A DNA stretch of 64,000 nucleotides, taken from contig NZ_CAUQKJ010000004.1 of assembly GCF_963518785.1 (NCBI RefSeq), positions 124,001 to 188,000 on the forward strand, in the 5' to 3' direction. The position numbers and the translations under genes are program-made. The notes under the pieces are model-generated. The model made no database searches. It was given only the letters and a program-made list of their open reading frames with translations, and was not told the DNA's origin. Positions 32,857-40,232 of the stretch are shown here, piece after piece. This stretch comes from an uncultured Campylobacter sp. (lineage in GTDB: Bacteria; Campylobacterota; Campylobacteria; Campylobacterales; Campylobacteraceae). Every line of letters starts with the position of its first letter. Within the stretch, counting starts at the first letter, position 1.

Positions 32857-32879
32857 TGGTGCGACCGACGAGACTTGAA
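32857..32879. repeat. Prophage attachment repeat, tRNA copy (attR)
   Basis: The last 23 bases of tRNA-Leu(GAG) on the complementary strand, including the encoded CCA, matched at 22970-22992 with one difference. Since the tRNA stays intact, insertion does not harm the host. Confidence 0.85.
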
Positions 32880-32941
32880 CTCGTACACCTTGCGGCACTA
32901 CCCCCTCAAGATAGCGTGTCTACCAATTCCACCACGGTCGC
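32857..32941 (-). tRNA. tRNA-Leu (anticodon GAG)
   Basis: 85 bases including encoded CCA. Acceptor stem GCGACCG with CGGTCGC; D arm TGGAATTGGTAGAC; anticodon stem CTATC with GGTAG around loop TTGAGGG, giving anticodon GAG. It has a long variable arm (GCCGCAAGGT region), as in class II tRNAs, and the T arm GAGTTCAAGTCTC. It serves as the integration site of the filamentous prophage. Confidence 0.95.
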
Positions 32942-32972
32942 ATAAATTTTAAAACTTAATCTCAAGCCTTGA

Positions 32973-32978
32973 ATTATA
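32973..32978 (-). promoter_or_regulatory. -10 box of tRNA-Leu
   Basis: TATAAT on the minus strand about 32 bases upstream of the mature tRNA 5' end, the right distance for a short leader. Confidence 0.55.
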
Positions 32979-32985
32979 TAAGTTT

Positions 32986-33007
32986 AAAGCCCGATTTCTC
33001 GGGCTTT
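32986..33007 (-). terminator. Terminator of atpE
   Basis: AAAGCCCGA with TCGGGCTTT, 4-base loop, directly after the atpE stop. Symmetric, so it can also stop transcription coming from the prophage side. Confidence 0.8.
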
Positions 33008-33010
33008 TGA

Positions 33011-33349
33011 TTAATTTGCAGCAGCCTTTAAACCCGCTGTCAAAAAAGGATTTACGAAAAGCAAGATAAATGAAATAACTAATGCATAGATAACCTGCGC
33101 TTCGATCATCGCTAGCGAAATATACATCGTATTCGATAGCTTGCTAGCTACGCTCGGATTTCTAGCGATGCCGTTAAGCGTCGCACTAGCGGCATTTCCC
33201 ATACCTAATGCGCCACCCAAAGCGGCTAGACCTAAAACGACTGCAACGGTAATTGCAGAAAAAGAAACGATCTGAGTGTAAGCACTTAGCTGCTCGCTAG
33301 CGAAAGCCGCGCCGCAAAGCGCAAATAATAATACAAGAACTTTTTTCAT
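33011..33349 (-). CDS. atpE: ATP synthase F0 subunit c
   Basis: Proton-carrying ring subunit of ATP synthase. The 112-residue protein has a signal-peptide-like N-terminus (MKKVLVLLFALCGAAFAS) typical of Campylobacter AtpE, two membrane helices (AVVLGLAALGGALGMGNAAS and the helix with MIEAQVIYALVISFILLF) and the proton-binding Glu in IEAQ. Polar loop GIARNPSV contains the conserved R-x-P. Start at 33349 (GGAG upstream) is preferred to an ATG four codons earlier. Monocistronic, as in C. jejuni, where atpE is apart from the other atp genes. Confidence 0.95.
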   Translation of the reverse strand: MKKVLVLLFALCGAAFASEQLSAYTQIVSFSAITVAVVLGLAALGGALGMGNAASATLNGIARNPSVASKLSNTMYISLAMIEAQVIYALVISFILLFVNPFLTAGLKAAAN

Positions 33350-33457
33350 AAAAGTCTCCATAAATAAATTTTAAAACGAGTTTCGGCTCAATACCCCCTA
33401 CTCCAACGTTTTAAGTGTGAAATATTATTAAAATTTTGCTTTTGATTTGTTTAATCT

Positions 33458-33491
33458 GGCGGAATTTGTGTTAAATTTAACAAATCCCGCC
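33458..33491 (-). terminator. Hairpin after leuA
   Basis: GGCGG-A/T arm-CCGCC stem with two mismatches (GGCGGAATTTGT with ACAAATCCCGCC, loop of A/T). Begins 8 bases after the leuA stop. T run is weak. Confidence 0.5.
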
Positions 33492-33499
33492 GAGCAGGT

Positions 33500-35014
33500 C
33501 TAACGCTTAGCGTCCAGATACGTATTTAGCGCCGCAACGTAGGCCTTCGCAGACGCCAGCATCGTATCTACGTCAAGCCCTCTGCCGATGATGGCGCCCT
33601 CGTCTTTAAATTCTACCTTGACGGTTACTTTTGCCAGCGCGTCTTTGCCCTGCGAGACCGCTTTTACTTGATACTCTTTCAAGCTGCCGCTGATACCGCT
33701 GATACGATCTATCGCCTTAAATATCGCATCTACGCCGCCGTTTCCAAGCGCGCTATCGCTTAAAATTTCATCCTTATACCTTAGCGTAAGTGCGGTGCTA
33801 GCGTGTCCTTTGTTGCAGCTATTGGAGCTTAAAACCAGCACTTCATAGGTCTTCTCGGCTCCCACAAACTCATCGTTTACGAGCTCTCTAATATCCTCGT
33901 CGAAAACGTCCTTTTTACTATCTGCAAGCGTTTTAAATTTATTAAACGCGATCTCAATCTGCTCGCTACTAAGCTCATAGCCCAAAGATACCAGCTTATC
34001 TTTGAAGGCGTGACGGCCGCTGTGTTTGCCCAGCACTAGCGAGTTTTTATCAAGCCCGATATCCTCGGCGTGCATAATCTCGTAGGTTTCTTTGTGTTTT
34101 AGCACGCCGTCTTGGTGGATGCCGCTTTCATGCGCGAAGGCGTTTTTGCCCACGATCGCTTTATTAGGCTGCGGCTCGATGCCGGTAATGCTCGCAACCA
34201 AGCGGCTGGATGGGTAAATTTCTTTCAAATTTATATCGGTATAAAGCGGCGCAAATTTATCTGTGCGCGTCTTGATCGCCATTACGATCTCCTCCAGCGC
34301 CGCGTTGCCCGCGCGCTCGCCGATACCGTTTATCGTGCACTCGACCTGTCTGGCTCCCGCCAAGATAGCGGCCAAGGAATTTACGGTAGCCATTCCCAAG
34401 TCGTTGTGGTTATGTACCGAAACTACGGCGCGCTCGCCGATAAGTTTAACGATCTCACCTATGCGCGTAGTGATCTCATCCGGATAGAGATAGCCCACCG
34501 TATCGGGGATATTTATGGTGGAGGCTCCGGCGTTTATCGCGGCGTCGCAGATCTCTTTTAAAAAACCCATATCGCTTCTGCACGCATCCTCGCAGCTAAA
34601 CTCCACGTCCTCGCATAGGCTTTTTGCGTATTGCACAGACTCTACGGCGCGCTTTATGACCTCTTGCGGTTGCATTTTGAGTTTAAATTCCATATGGATA
34701 GGGCTTGTGGCGATGAAGGTGTGGATGCGTCCGAGCTTCGCGCCCTTTATCGCTTCGCCCGCGGCCTTGATATCTTTTTCTAAAGCGCGCGCAAGCGAAC
34801 AGACGCGAACCTTGCTAACGGCGCTAGCGATCTTTTCTATCGCGTCAAAATCGCCTGGGCTCGCCGCCGCAAAGCCAGCCTCGATAACATCTACGCCCAG
34901 CTTTTCAAGCTGCAGCGCAAGATGGATCTTCTCGTCCGTATTCATCGACGCTCCGGGGCTTTGCTCGCCGTCACGAAGCGTCGTATCGAAGATTATGATT
35001 TTATTTTTGTCCAT
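33500..35014 (-). CDS. leuA: 2-isopropylmalate synthase
   Basis: First step of leucine synthesis. The start at 35014 (MDKNKIIIFDTTLRDGEQSP) is chosen for its AAAGGA RBS and conserved DTTLRDGEQ; the longer frame adds an unlikely tail. The 504-residue protein has the TIM barrel with HNHDLGMATVNSL, GIGERAGNAALEE and HESGIHQDGVLKH, and a C-terminal regulatory LeuA dimer domain (about 390-500) for leucine feedback. TATAAT on the minus strand (35049-35054) is a likely promoter. No leader peptide or T-box is seen. Confidence 0.95.
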   Translation of the reverse strand: MDKNKIIIFDTTLRDGEQSPGASMNTDEKIHLALQLEKLGVDVIEAGFAAASPGDFDAIEKIASAVSKVRVCSLARALEKDIKAAGEAIKGAKLGRIHTFIATSPIHMEFKLKMQPQEVIKRAVESVQYAKSLCEDVEFSCEDACRSDMGFLKEICDAAINAGASTINIPDTVGYLYPDEITTRIGEIVKLIGERAVVSVHNHNDLGMATVNSLAAILAGARQVECTINGIGERAGNAALEEIVMAIKTRTDKFAPLYTDINLKEIYPSSRLVASITGIEPQPNKAIVGKNAFAHESGIHQDGVLKHKETYEIMHAEDIGLDKNSLVLGKHSGRHAFKDKLVSLGYELSSEQIEIAFNKFKTLADSKKDVFDEDIRELVNDEFVGAEKTYEVLVLSSNSCNKGHASTALTLRYKDEILSDSALGNGGVDAIFKAIDRISGISGSLKEYQVKAVSQGKDALAKVTVKVEFKDEGAIIGRGLDVDTMLASAKAYVAALNTYLDAKR

Positions 35015-35048
35015 TGCTTGTCCTTTCAAATTGTTAAAATTTGGCAAA

Positions 35049-35054
35049 ATTATA
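35049..35054 (-). promoter_or_regulatory. -10 box of leuA
   Basis: TATAAT on the minus strand 35 bases before the leuA start. Campylobacter promoters usually lack a recognisable -35, so only this box is noted. Confidence 0.5.
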
Positions 35055-35098
35055 GCCGTGCAAGCTTAAAACAATCGCGGCGATAAACATACTTGAGA

Positions 35099-35848
35099 TT
35101 ATTTCGCCATTTCCTCGGGTTTGTCTTTTTTATGAAATTTAGCCGCGCTTAAATTTAAAGCTCCGCGAACCAAACCGTAAACGATATAAACCAAAGTGAG
35201 CACTGCCGGAAATTCCAGCCTGAAAAGATATAAAAGCGAGAAAAATACGACGATTAGAAGCACTAAAATTTTAATCGCATTGGGGCGCTTTAGGCTGATC
35301 CTTTTAAAGCTCGGAAAGCGGATGTTACTTACCATCAAAAACGATAACGCCACCATTGCGATGATCAAAAATACGCCAAATCCTTTGGAAAGCTCATATT
35401 TTAAATAAATGCCGATCCAAAACGCCATCGTAATCGCAGCTGTCGGAATCGGCAGCCCGATAAAAACACTAGGCTCGTAGGTACCCGTAGTTACGTTGAA
35501 TCGCGCCAGCCTGATCGCGCCGAAAACCACGTAAAGCGCGGCTACGAGCGAGCCAACCTTGCCGTAATCGTGCCCGACCGCGCAATAAAACAGCAGCGCC
35601 GGCGCGACGCCGAAAGCTACGATATCCGCAAGGCTGTCAAATTCCACGCCGAATTTCGATGTCGCATGCGTTAGCCTCGCCACGCGGCCGTCAAGTCCGT
35701 CGCAGATCAAGGATAAAATGATATAAAAGATCGCGGCGCTGAAGTTGCCCTTGATCGTAGAAATTATGCTGATGACCGCCAAAAATACGCTTGCCGCCGT
35801 GAAAAAATTCGGCAATATGTAGATTAATTTTCCCTTTTCCTCTTCCAT
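35099..35848 (-). CDS. pssA: CDP-diacylglycerol--serine O-phosphatidyltransferase
   Basis: Makes phosphatidylserine, the precursor of phosphatidylethanolamine, in the inner membrane. The 249-residue protein has several membrane helices and the CDP-alcohol phosphatidyltransferase motif CDGLDGRVARLTHATSKFG followed by VEFDSLAD, i.e. DG-x2-AR-x8-G-x3-D-x3-D. Basic C-terminal tail. It lies downstream of ftsH and prmA, as in C. jejuni, where the group borders the pgl cluster. Confidence 0.94.
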   Translation of the reverse strand: MEEEKGKLIYILPNFFTAASVFLAVISIISTIKGNFSAAIFYIILSLICDGLDGRVARLTHATSKFGVEFDSLADIVAFGVAPALLFYCAVGHDYGKVGSLVAALYVVFGAIRLARFNVTTGTYEPSVFIGLPIPTAAITMAFWIGIYLKYELSKGFGVFLIIAMVALSFLMVSNIRFPSFKRISLKRPNAIKILVLLIVVFFSLLYLFRLEFPAVLTLVYIVYGLVRGALNLSAAKFHKKDKPEEMAK

Positions 35849-35974
35849 CTCTCACTCTTTAAATTTTATTTTTGCACCGCTTTTCGTTTGGTGCCGCAGA
35901 TCGCGCATAAAGCATTTTAGCGCGACCTTCTTAAAATTTAGCCCTAAGTTCTTACCGCGCGCGAGGCTTTAAAT

Positions 35975-37924
35975 TTAAGCCTCGCTCTTTGCGCTTTCGA
36001 TATCGTCGTTAGCGCCTAAATTTCGCACCAGACGGGTAGGCATGCCGTTATCTTTTTCAAATTTAGAGATGATCTCCACGATCTGCTCTCCAGAGACCGT
36101 CTCCTTCTCATACAGCGCCTTCACCATCTCCTCGATCGCCTGAGCATAGGTCCTTAGCGTCTCTTTTACCGCCGCGTAGCGCTCATCCAGCGTCTTGCGG
36201 ACATATTCGTCGATCTTAACCGCCGTTACCTCGCTATAATCCTTGATGCTTTGTCCGCCGTTTAGGAAGGAATACTGCTGCTTTTCTAGCACCGCAAGCC
36301 CGAGCGCATCGGTCATTCCTACCTGAGTAGCCATAAATTTAAGCATATCGGTAGCGCGCTGCAAATCGTTGCCCGCCCCGTCAGTGATCTCGCCTAAAAA
36401 CACGTCCTCCGCCGCGCGCCCCGCCAAAAACGTATCGATCTCGGCAAAAATTTCATGGCGCTGATGCAGATATCTATTTTCAAACGGAGAATTTAGCGTA
36501 TATCCCGCAGCACTCAATCCGCGCGGTACGATAGTTACCTTCGATACCGGCATCGCGCCTTTGGTAAGCTCAGCGATGAGCGCATGACCGCTTTCGTGGT
36601 AGGCGACGATCCGCTTTTCGATCGGGCTTACGCGGCGCGATTTTTTAGCCAGTCCGATACCGACGCGCTCGATCGCTTCGAGCAGGTCTTTTTGCTCGAC
36701 CTCCGCCTTTGCCTCGCGACCCGCTAAAAGCGCGGCTTCGTTGATAATATTTGCAAGATCTGCTCCTGCAAAGCCCACGGTAAGGCGCGCGATCTCTTCG
36801 ATATCGATATCGCGAGCAAATTTAACGTCGCGCATATGCACCTTTAAAATCGCCATTCTGCCGTCAAAATCAGGTCTATCAACTAGAACCTGCCTATCGA
36901 ATCTGCCCGGACGCAGAAGCGCCGCATCCAGCGTCTCCGGGCGGTTGGTAGCCGCAAGGACGATCACCGGGCTTGATTCCGAGCCGAAGCCATCCATCTC
37001 GGCAAGCAGCTGATTTAGCGTCTGCTCGCGCTCGTCATTACCTCCGCCGATACCGCCTGCGGTTCTGCTTTTGCCGATCGCATCGATCTCATCGATAAAA
37101 ACGATCGCCGGAGCCTGTTTTTTAGCGTTATCAAATAGATCGCGCACCCTGCTGGCGCCCACGCCTACGAACATCTCGATGAAGCTGGAGCCCGATACTG
37201 AAAAAAACGGCACGTCCGCTTCGCCCGCGACCGCTTTGGCTAGCAGCGTCTTACCCGTGCCGGGAGGACCCACCAAAAGCACGCCTTTTGGAATTTTAGC
37301 CCCAAGGCTGATATATCGCTCGGGGTTTTTTAAGAAATCTACGATCTCCTTAACCTCCTCTTTCGCCTCTTCGACGCCCGCGACATCGCTAAATTTAACC
37401 TTCGGCTTTTCGGCGCTTACTAGGTTTTTAGAGCTTCCGATGCCGAGCACGCCGCCGCCCATATTGCGCTGCATGCGATTGGCTAAAAACATCCAAATTC
37501 CAAAGAAAATTACGAGCGGCAAGACCCAGCTAAAGAGCAGATCGGTTAAAAAATTACTCTCGTTATACGCGCCGTATGGAATTTTGCGCGATTCTAAAAT
37601 TTGAATTAGCTCGGGATCATCCACGCGTTTGGCGGTGTAGATTACGTTGCCGACTTGCGCTTTAATCGTGGAGCTTCCAATGGAAACCATGCTTACTTGA
37701 GAGTTTTTGATTTGCGATTTTAGCTCGGAGTAAGTTACGTTTCTACTCTCGCCCGAAACGGAGCCTAGCACTCCACCGCTATCAAATCCGCCGCTTGGGG
37801 ATATCGCTTTAAACACGACTATCAAAATAAGCGCAAAAATTATAAAAACGCCGATCGGATTTTTATTAAAAAAATTGTTTCCGCCGCCGTTTTGAGGGGG
37901 TTGATTATTTGGGTTGTTATTCAT
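35975..37924 (-). CDS. ftsH: ATP-dependent zinc metalloprotease FtsH
   Basis: Membrane AAA+ protease that removes misfolded membrane proteins and regulators. 649 residues: Asn-rich start, first membrane helix (PIGVFIIFALILIVVFKAI), periplasmic domain, second helix (LLFSWVLPLVIFFGIWMFL), then Walker A GPPGTGKT, Walker B VFIDEIDAIG, second region of homology (NRPETLDAALLRPGRFDRQ) and the zinc site HESGH with downstream D. Overlaps prmA by four bases. The first ten residues (NNNPNNQPPQNGG) are a low-complexity stretch. Confidence 0.97.
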   Translation of the reverse strand: MNNNPNNQPPQNGGGNNFFNKNPIGVFIIFALILIVVFKAISPSGGFDSGGVLGSVSGESRNVTYSELKSQIKNSQVSMVSIGSSTIKAQVGNVIYTAKRVDDPELIQILESRKIPYGAYNESNFLTDLLFSWVLPLVIFFGIWMFLANRMQRNMGGGVLGIGSSKNLVSAEKPKVKFSDVAGVEEAKEEVKEIVDFLKNPERYISLGAKIPKGVLLVGPPGTGKTLLAKAVAGEADVPFFSVSGSSFIEMFVGVGASRVRDLFDNAKKQAPAIVFIDEIDAIGKSRTAGGIGGGNDEREQTLNQLLAEMDGFGSESSPVIVLAATNRPETLDAALLRPGRFDRQVLVDRPDFDGRMAILKVHMRDVKFARDIDIEEIARLTVGFAGADLANIINEAALLAGREAKAEVEQKDLLEAIERVGIGLAKKSRRVSPIEKRIVAYHESGHALIAELTKGAMPVSKVTIVPRGLSAAGYTLNSPFENRYLHQRHEIFAEIDTFLAGRAAEDVFLGEITDGAGNDLQRATDMLKFMATQVGMTDALGLAVLEKQQYSFLNGGQSIKDYSEVTAVKIDEYVRKTLDERYAAVKETLRTYAQAIEEMVKALYEKETVSGEQIVEIISKFEKDNGMPTRLVRNLGANDDIESAKSEA

Positions 37925-38784
37925 ATTTTCCTTTCATAAACGAAGCTAAGCCATTCGTTTTGCTTTTTCATCTGCACGAAATTTAAATCAGAAAAGGCTT
38001 GCTCGATCCTATCTTTATATTTTTCTAAAATTCCCGACAGCACGAGCTTGCCGCCAGGTTTTAGCGCTTTTTTCAGATCCGCGCTTAGGATCAAAATCAC
38101 GTCGGCGATTATATTTGCGACGATTAGATCAAACTGTGGCTGCGCGCTTTTGCTTGAGCCTTGCTCACCCAAGCTTGAAACGCTGCCGAGCCAAATTTTA
38201 TCGATCTGCACGCCGTTTTTCTCCGCGTTTTGCTGCGTAGCTGTCACCGCCTGCTCGTCGGTATCGCAAGCGCTTACCTTTGCGCCCAGTTTTTTCATCG
38301 CGATACTTAAAATTCCGCTGCCGCAGCCCACATCAAGCGCGCTTATACCATCGCGAGCAAGCTCGCTAAGTAGCGCCAGGCACATATTGGTGCTTTCGTG
38401 ATGGCCTGAACCAAACGCCAACGCAGGATCGATTAGCAGATCGATTAGCGCGGGATCTTGCGATCTTTCGCACCAGCTCGGACGGACGTAAAATTTGCCG
38501 ACCGCCACGGGCGCGACGCCTTTTTTGTATTCGTCTAGCCAATCTTTGTTTTGCTCTTTTGAAATTTCGATCTGCAGATCGGCGTCTAAATTGAGAGAGC
38601 GCGCGAGCGCCTTTTTAAACTCTTCAAACGCAAATTTTAAATTTTGCAGATCCTCTTCGTCGCGGATTATGAAACGCTCGCCATCCTCCTCGACGCAGGT
38701 AACGCCGAGCTCAAACGCAAAGTTTTTAAAAAGCTCGCTTGCATTCGCGCTTTTTACGATCATCTCATAAAAAAAATCTTTCAT
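37921..38784 (-). CDS. prmA: Ribosomal protein L11 methyltransferase
   Basis: Methylates ribosomal protein L11. The 287-residue protein has an N-terminal substrate domain and a Rossmann methyltransferase domain with FGSGHHESTNMCLALL, the SAM motif DVGCGSGILSIAMKKLG and FDLIVANIIADVIL (NPP-like VAN). A Ser/Gln-rich insert (LGEQGSSKSAQPQ) is present before VANI. Upstream of ftsH, as in C. jejuni. Confidence 0.92.
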   Translation of the reverse strand: MKDFFYEMIVKSANASELFKNFAFELGVTCVEEDGERFIIRDEEDLQNLKFAFEEFKKALARSLNLDADLQIEISKEQNKDWLDEYKKGVAPVAVGKFYVRPSWCERSQDPALIDLLIDPALAFGSGHHESTNMCLALLSELARDGISALDVGCGSGILSIAMKKLGAKVSACDTDEQAVTATQQNAEKNGVQIDKIWLGSVSSLGEQGSSKSAQPQFDLIVANIIADVILILSADLKKALKPGGKLVLSGILEKYKDRIEQAFSDLNFVQMKKQNEWLSFVYERKI

Positions 38785-38862
38785 CGCCTCACATCGCCTT
38801 TAAATTTTAAAATTTGCATATTACTAAAATTTAGTTCAAACTTTGCTTACGCTCGGGCGTTT

Positions 38863-39570
38863 TTATAGAGCTTCAAACGCCTTTTTAAGATCGAGCGTGC
38901 CCTCGTAATACGCCTTGCCGACGATGACGCCCGCGATGAGCCCCGCGTTTTTAAGCGCGATTATGTCGTTCATATCTTTCACGCCGCCGCTTGCGATAGT
39001 ATCGATACCGCTAGCTTTCGCGATAGAGCGGCTAAATTCTACATTCACGCCGCTTAGCATCCCGTCGCGCGATATGTCGGTGCAGATGATCGCGCAAACG
39101 CCCGCGTCCGCGTAGTCCCGCGCCAAATCGGTCGCTTTTACGCGGCTTAGTTCCGCCCAGCCCTCGGTCGCTACGAGCCCGTCTTTTGCGTCTATGCCCA
39201 CGACGATGCGGTAAAGCTTCGCCATTCGCTTTACGAAATCTCTATTTTTAAGTGCCGCCGAGCCCAGGATAAATCTATCGACGCCTAAGCTCAAATACTC
39301 CTTTATGCGCGCTTCGTCGCGGATGCCGCCGCCCACTTCTACGCGCAGGCGAGTGTTTTTTACGATCCGCTCGATCGCTTTAAAATTTACCGCCTCGCCC
39401 GCAAACGCGCCGTCGAGATCAACTAAATGCAGCCATTTAGCGCCGAGATCTTCAAATTTTTTGGCTAGCTCGCAGGGGTCCTTGGAATAAATTTTTGCGC
39501 TTTGCATCTCGCCCTTGCTAAGGCGCACGGCGCATCCTTGTTTCAGATCGATCGCAGGGAAAATATCCAT
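38863..39570 (-). CDS. hisA: ProFAR isomerase (HisA)
   Basis: Fourth step of histidine synthesis (isomerisation of ProFAR to PRFAR). TIM barrel with DIFPAIDLKQGCAVRLSKGE (catalytic Asp in AIDL), VEVGGGIRD and ICTDISRDGMLSGVN (second catalytic Asp), IASGGV. Start ATG 39570 overlaps the hisH stop (ATGA); an in-frame GTG three bases earlier is less well spaced from GGAG. Pairing with hisH here, without hisF in the window, is as found next to the pgl cluster in some other campylobacters (my recollection). Confidence 0.93.
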   Translation of the reverse strand: MDIFPAIDLKQGCAVRLSKGEMQSAKIYSKDPCELAKKFEDLGAKWLHLVDLDGAFAGEAVNFKAIERIVKNTRLRVEVGGGIRDEARIKEYLSLGVDRFILGSAALKNRDFVKRMAKLYRIVVGIDAKDGLVATEGWAELSRVKATDLARDYADAGVCAIICTDISRDGMLSGVNVEFSRSIAKASGIDTIASGGVKDMNDIIALKNAGLIAGVIVGKAYYEGTLDLKKAFEAL

Positions 39571-40232
39571 CACAGCTCCGTAAAATTTTTAATGATTTTT
39601 ATGCCCGCATCGTGGCTTTTTTCGGGATGCGGTTGAAAGGCGAATACGTTTTCGCGCCAGATCGCGCTTGCAAACTCATAGCCGTAAAACGTGCTCGCAA
39701 GCGTGATCTCGCGCGCGCAAAGGACGTGGTAGGAGTGCACGAAATACAGATACTCAAACTCGCCCAAGCCCGCATTTATCGGCGAGCGCTTGATAAAATG
39801 CGCACTGTTCCAGCCGACGTGCGGGATCTTTAGGCTTTCGGCGCAAGTAAAATTTTGTCCGTAGCGCTCGCCAGATTCCGCCCCCCGAATATTAAATTTC
39901 GTTTTGTCAAATTTCACGACGCGACCGGGCAAAATTCCAAGCCCGCTGCGTGCGCCGAATTCCTCGCTTTGCTCAAACAGAAGCTGCATCCCCAGGCAGA
40001 TGCCTAAAAAATATCTGCCGCTTGCGACGAACTCTTTAATCGCGTCATCCATACCGTTTGCGCGAAGCTTATCTATCGCCTCGCCGAATGCGCCCACGCC
40101 AGGAAGCAGAGCCTTATCGCAGCTCAAAAGCTTCTCAGGGCTGCGCGCGAGGCAAAATTTAGCGCCGCAGAAGCTAAGCGCGTTCATCACGCTTTGGATA
40201 TTGCCCGCGCCGTAATCTACGATACCGATCAA
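39570..40232 (-). CDS. hisH: Imidazole glycerol phosphate synthase, glutaminase subunit
   Basis: Supplies ammonia to HisF for histidine synthesis. The 220-residue class I glutamine amidotransferase has IVDYGAGNIQSV, the oxyanion strand LPGVGAFGEA, nucleophile Cys in GICLGMQLLFE and the His-Glu pair FQPHPEKS. The middle insert RGAESGERYGQNFTCAESLK is longer than in most HisH. It overlaps pglF by four bases, so histidine and glycan genes are transcribed together. Confidence 0.92.
   Translation of the reverse strand: MIGIVDYGAGNIQSVMNALSFCGAKFCLARSPEKLLSCDKALLPGVGAFGEAIDKLRANGMDDAIKEFVASGRYFLGICLGMQLLFEQSEEFGARSGLGILPGRVVKFDKTKFNIRGAESGERYGQNFTCAESLKIPHVGWNSAHFIKRSPINAGLGEFEYLYFVHSYHVLCAREITLASTFYGYEFASAIWRENVFAFQPHPEKSHDAGIKIIKNFTEL

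Larger units (their letters stand above)
22970..32879 (+). mobile_element. Filamentous phage (inovirus) prophage in tRNA-Leu(GAG)
   Basis: About 9.9 kb between two 23-bp repeats with one mismatch (22970-22992 and 32857-32879), the right-hand one being the 3' end of an intact tRNA-Leu gene. The gene order matches inoviruses: gpV-like, major coat, tiny membrane proteins, gpIII-like, gpVI-like, Zot/gpI, secretin (gpIV), replication initiator, then integrase next to the tRNA. HicAB, a nuclease and a regulator occupy the distal end. All structural genes look intact, so the element may still be able to produce phage. Many inoviruses use host XerCD at dif; this one carries its own integrase. Confidence 0.9.
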
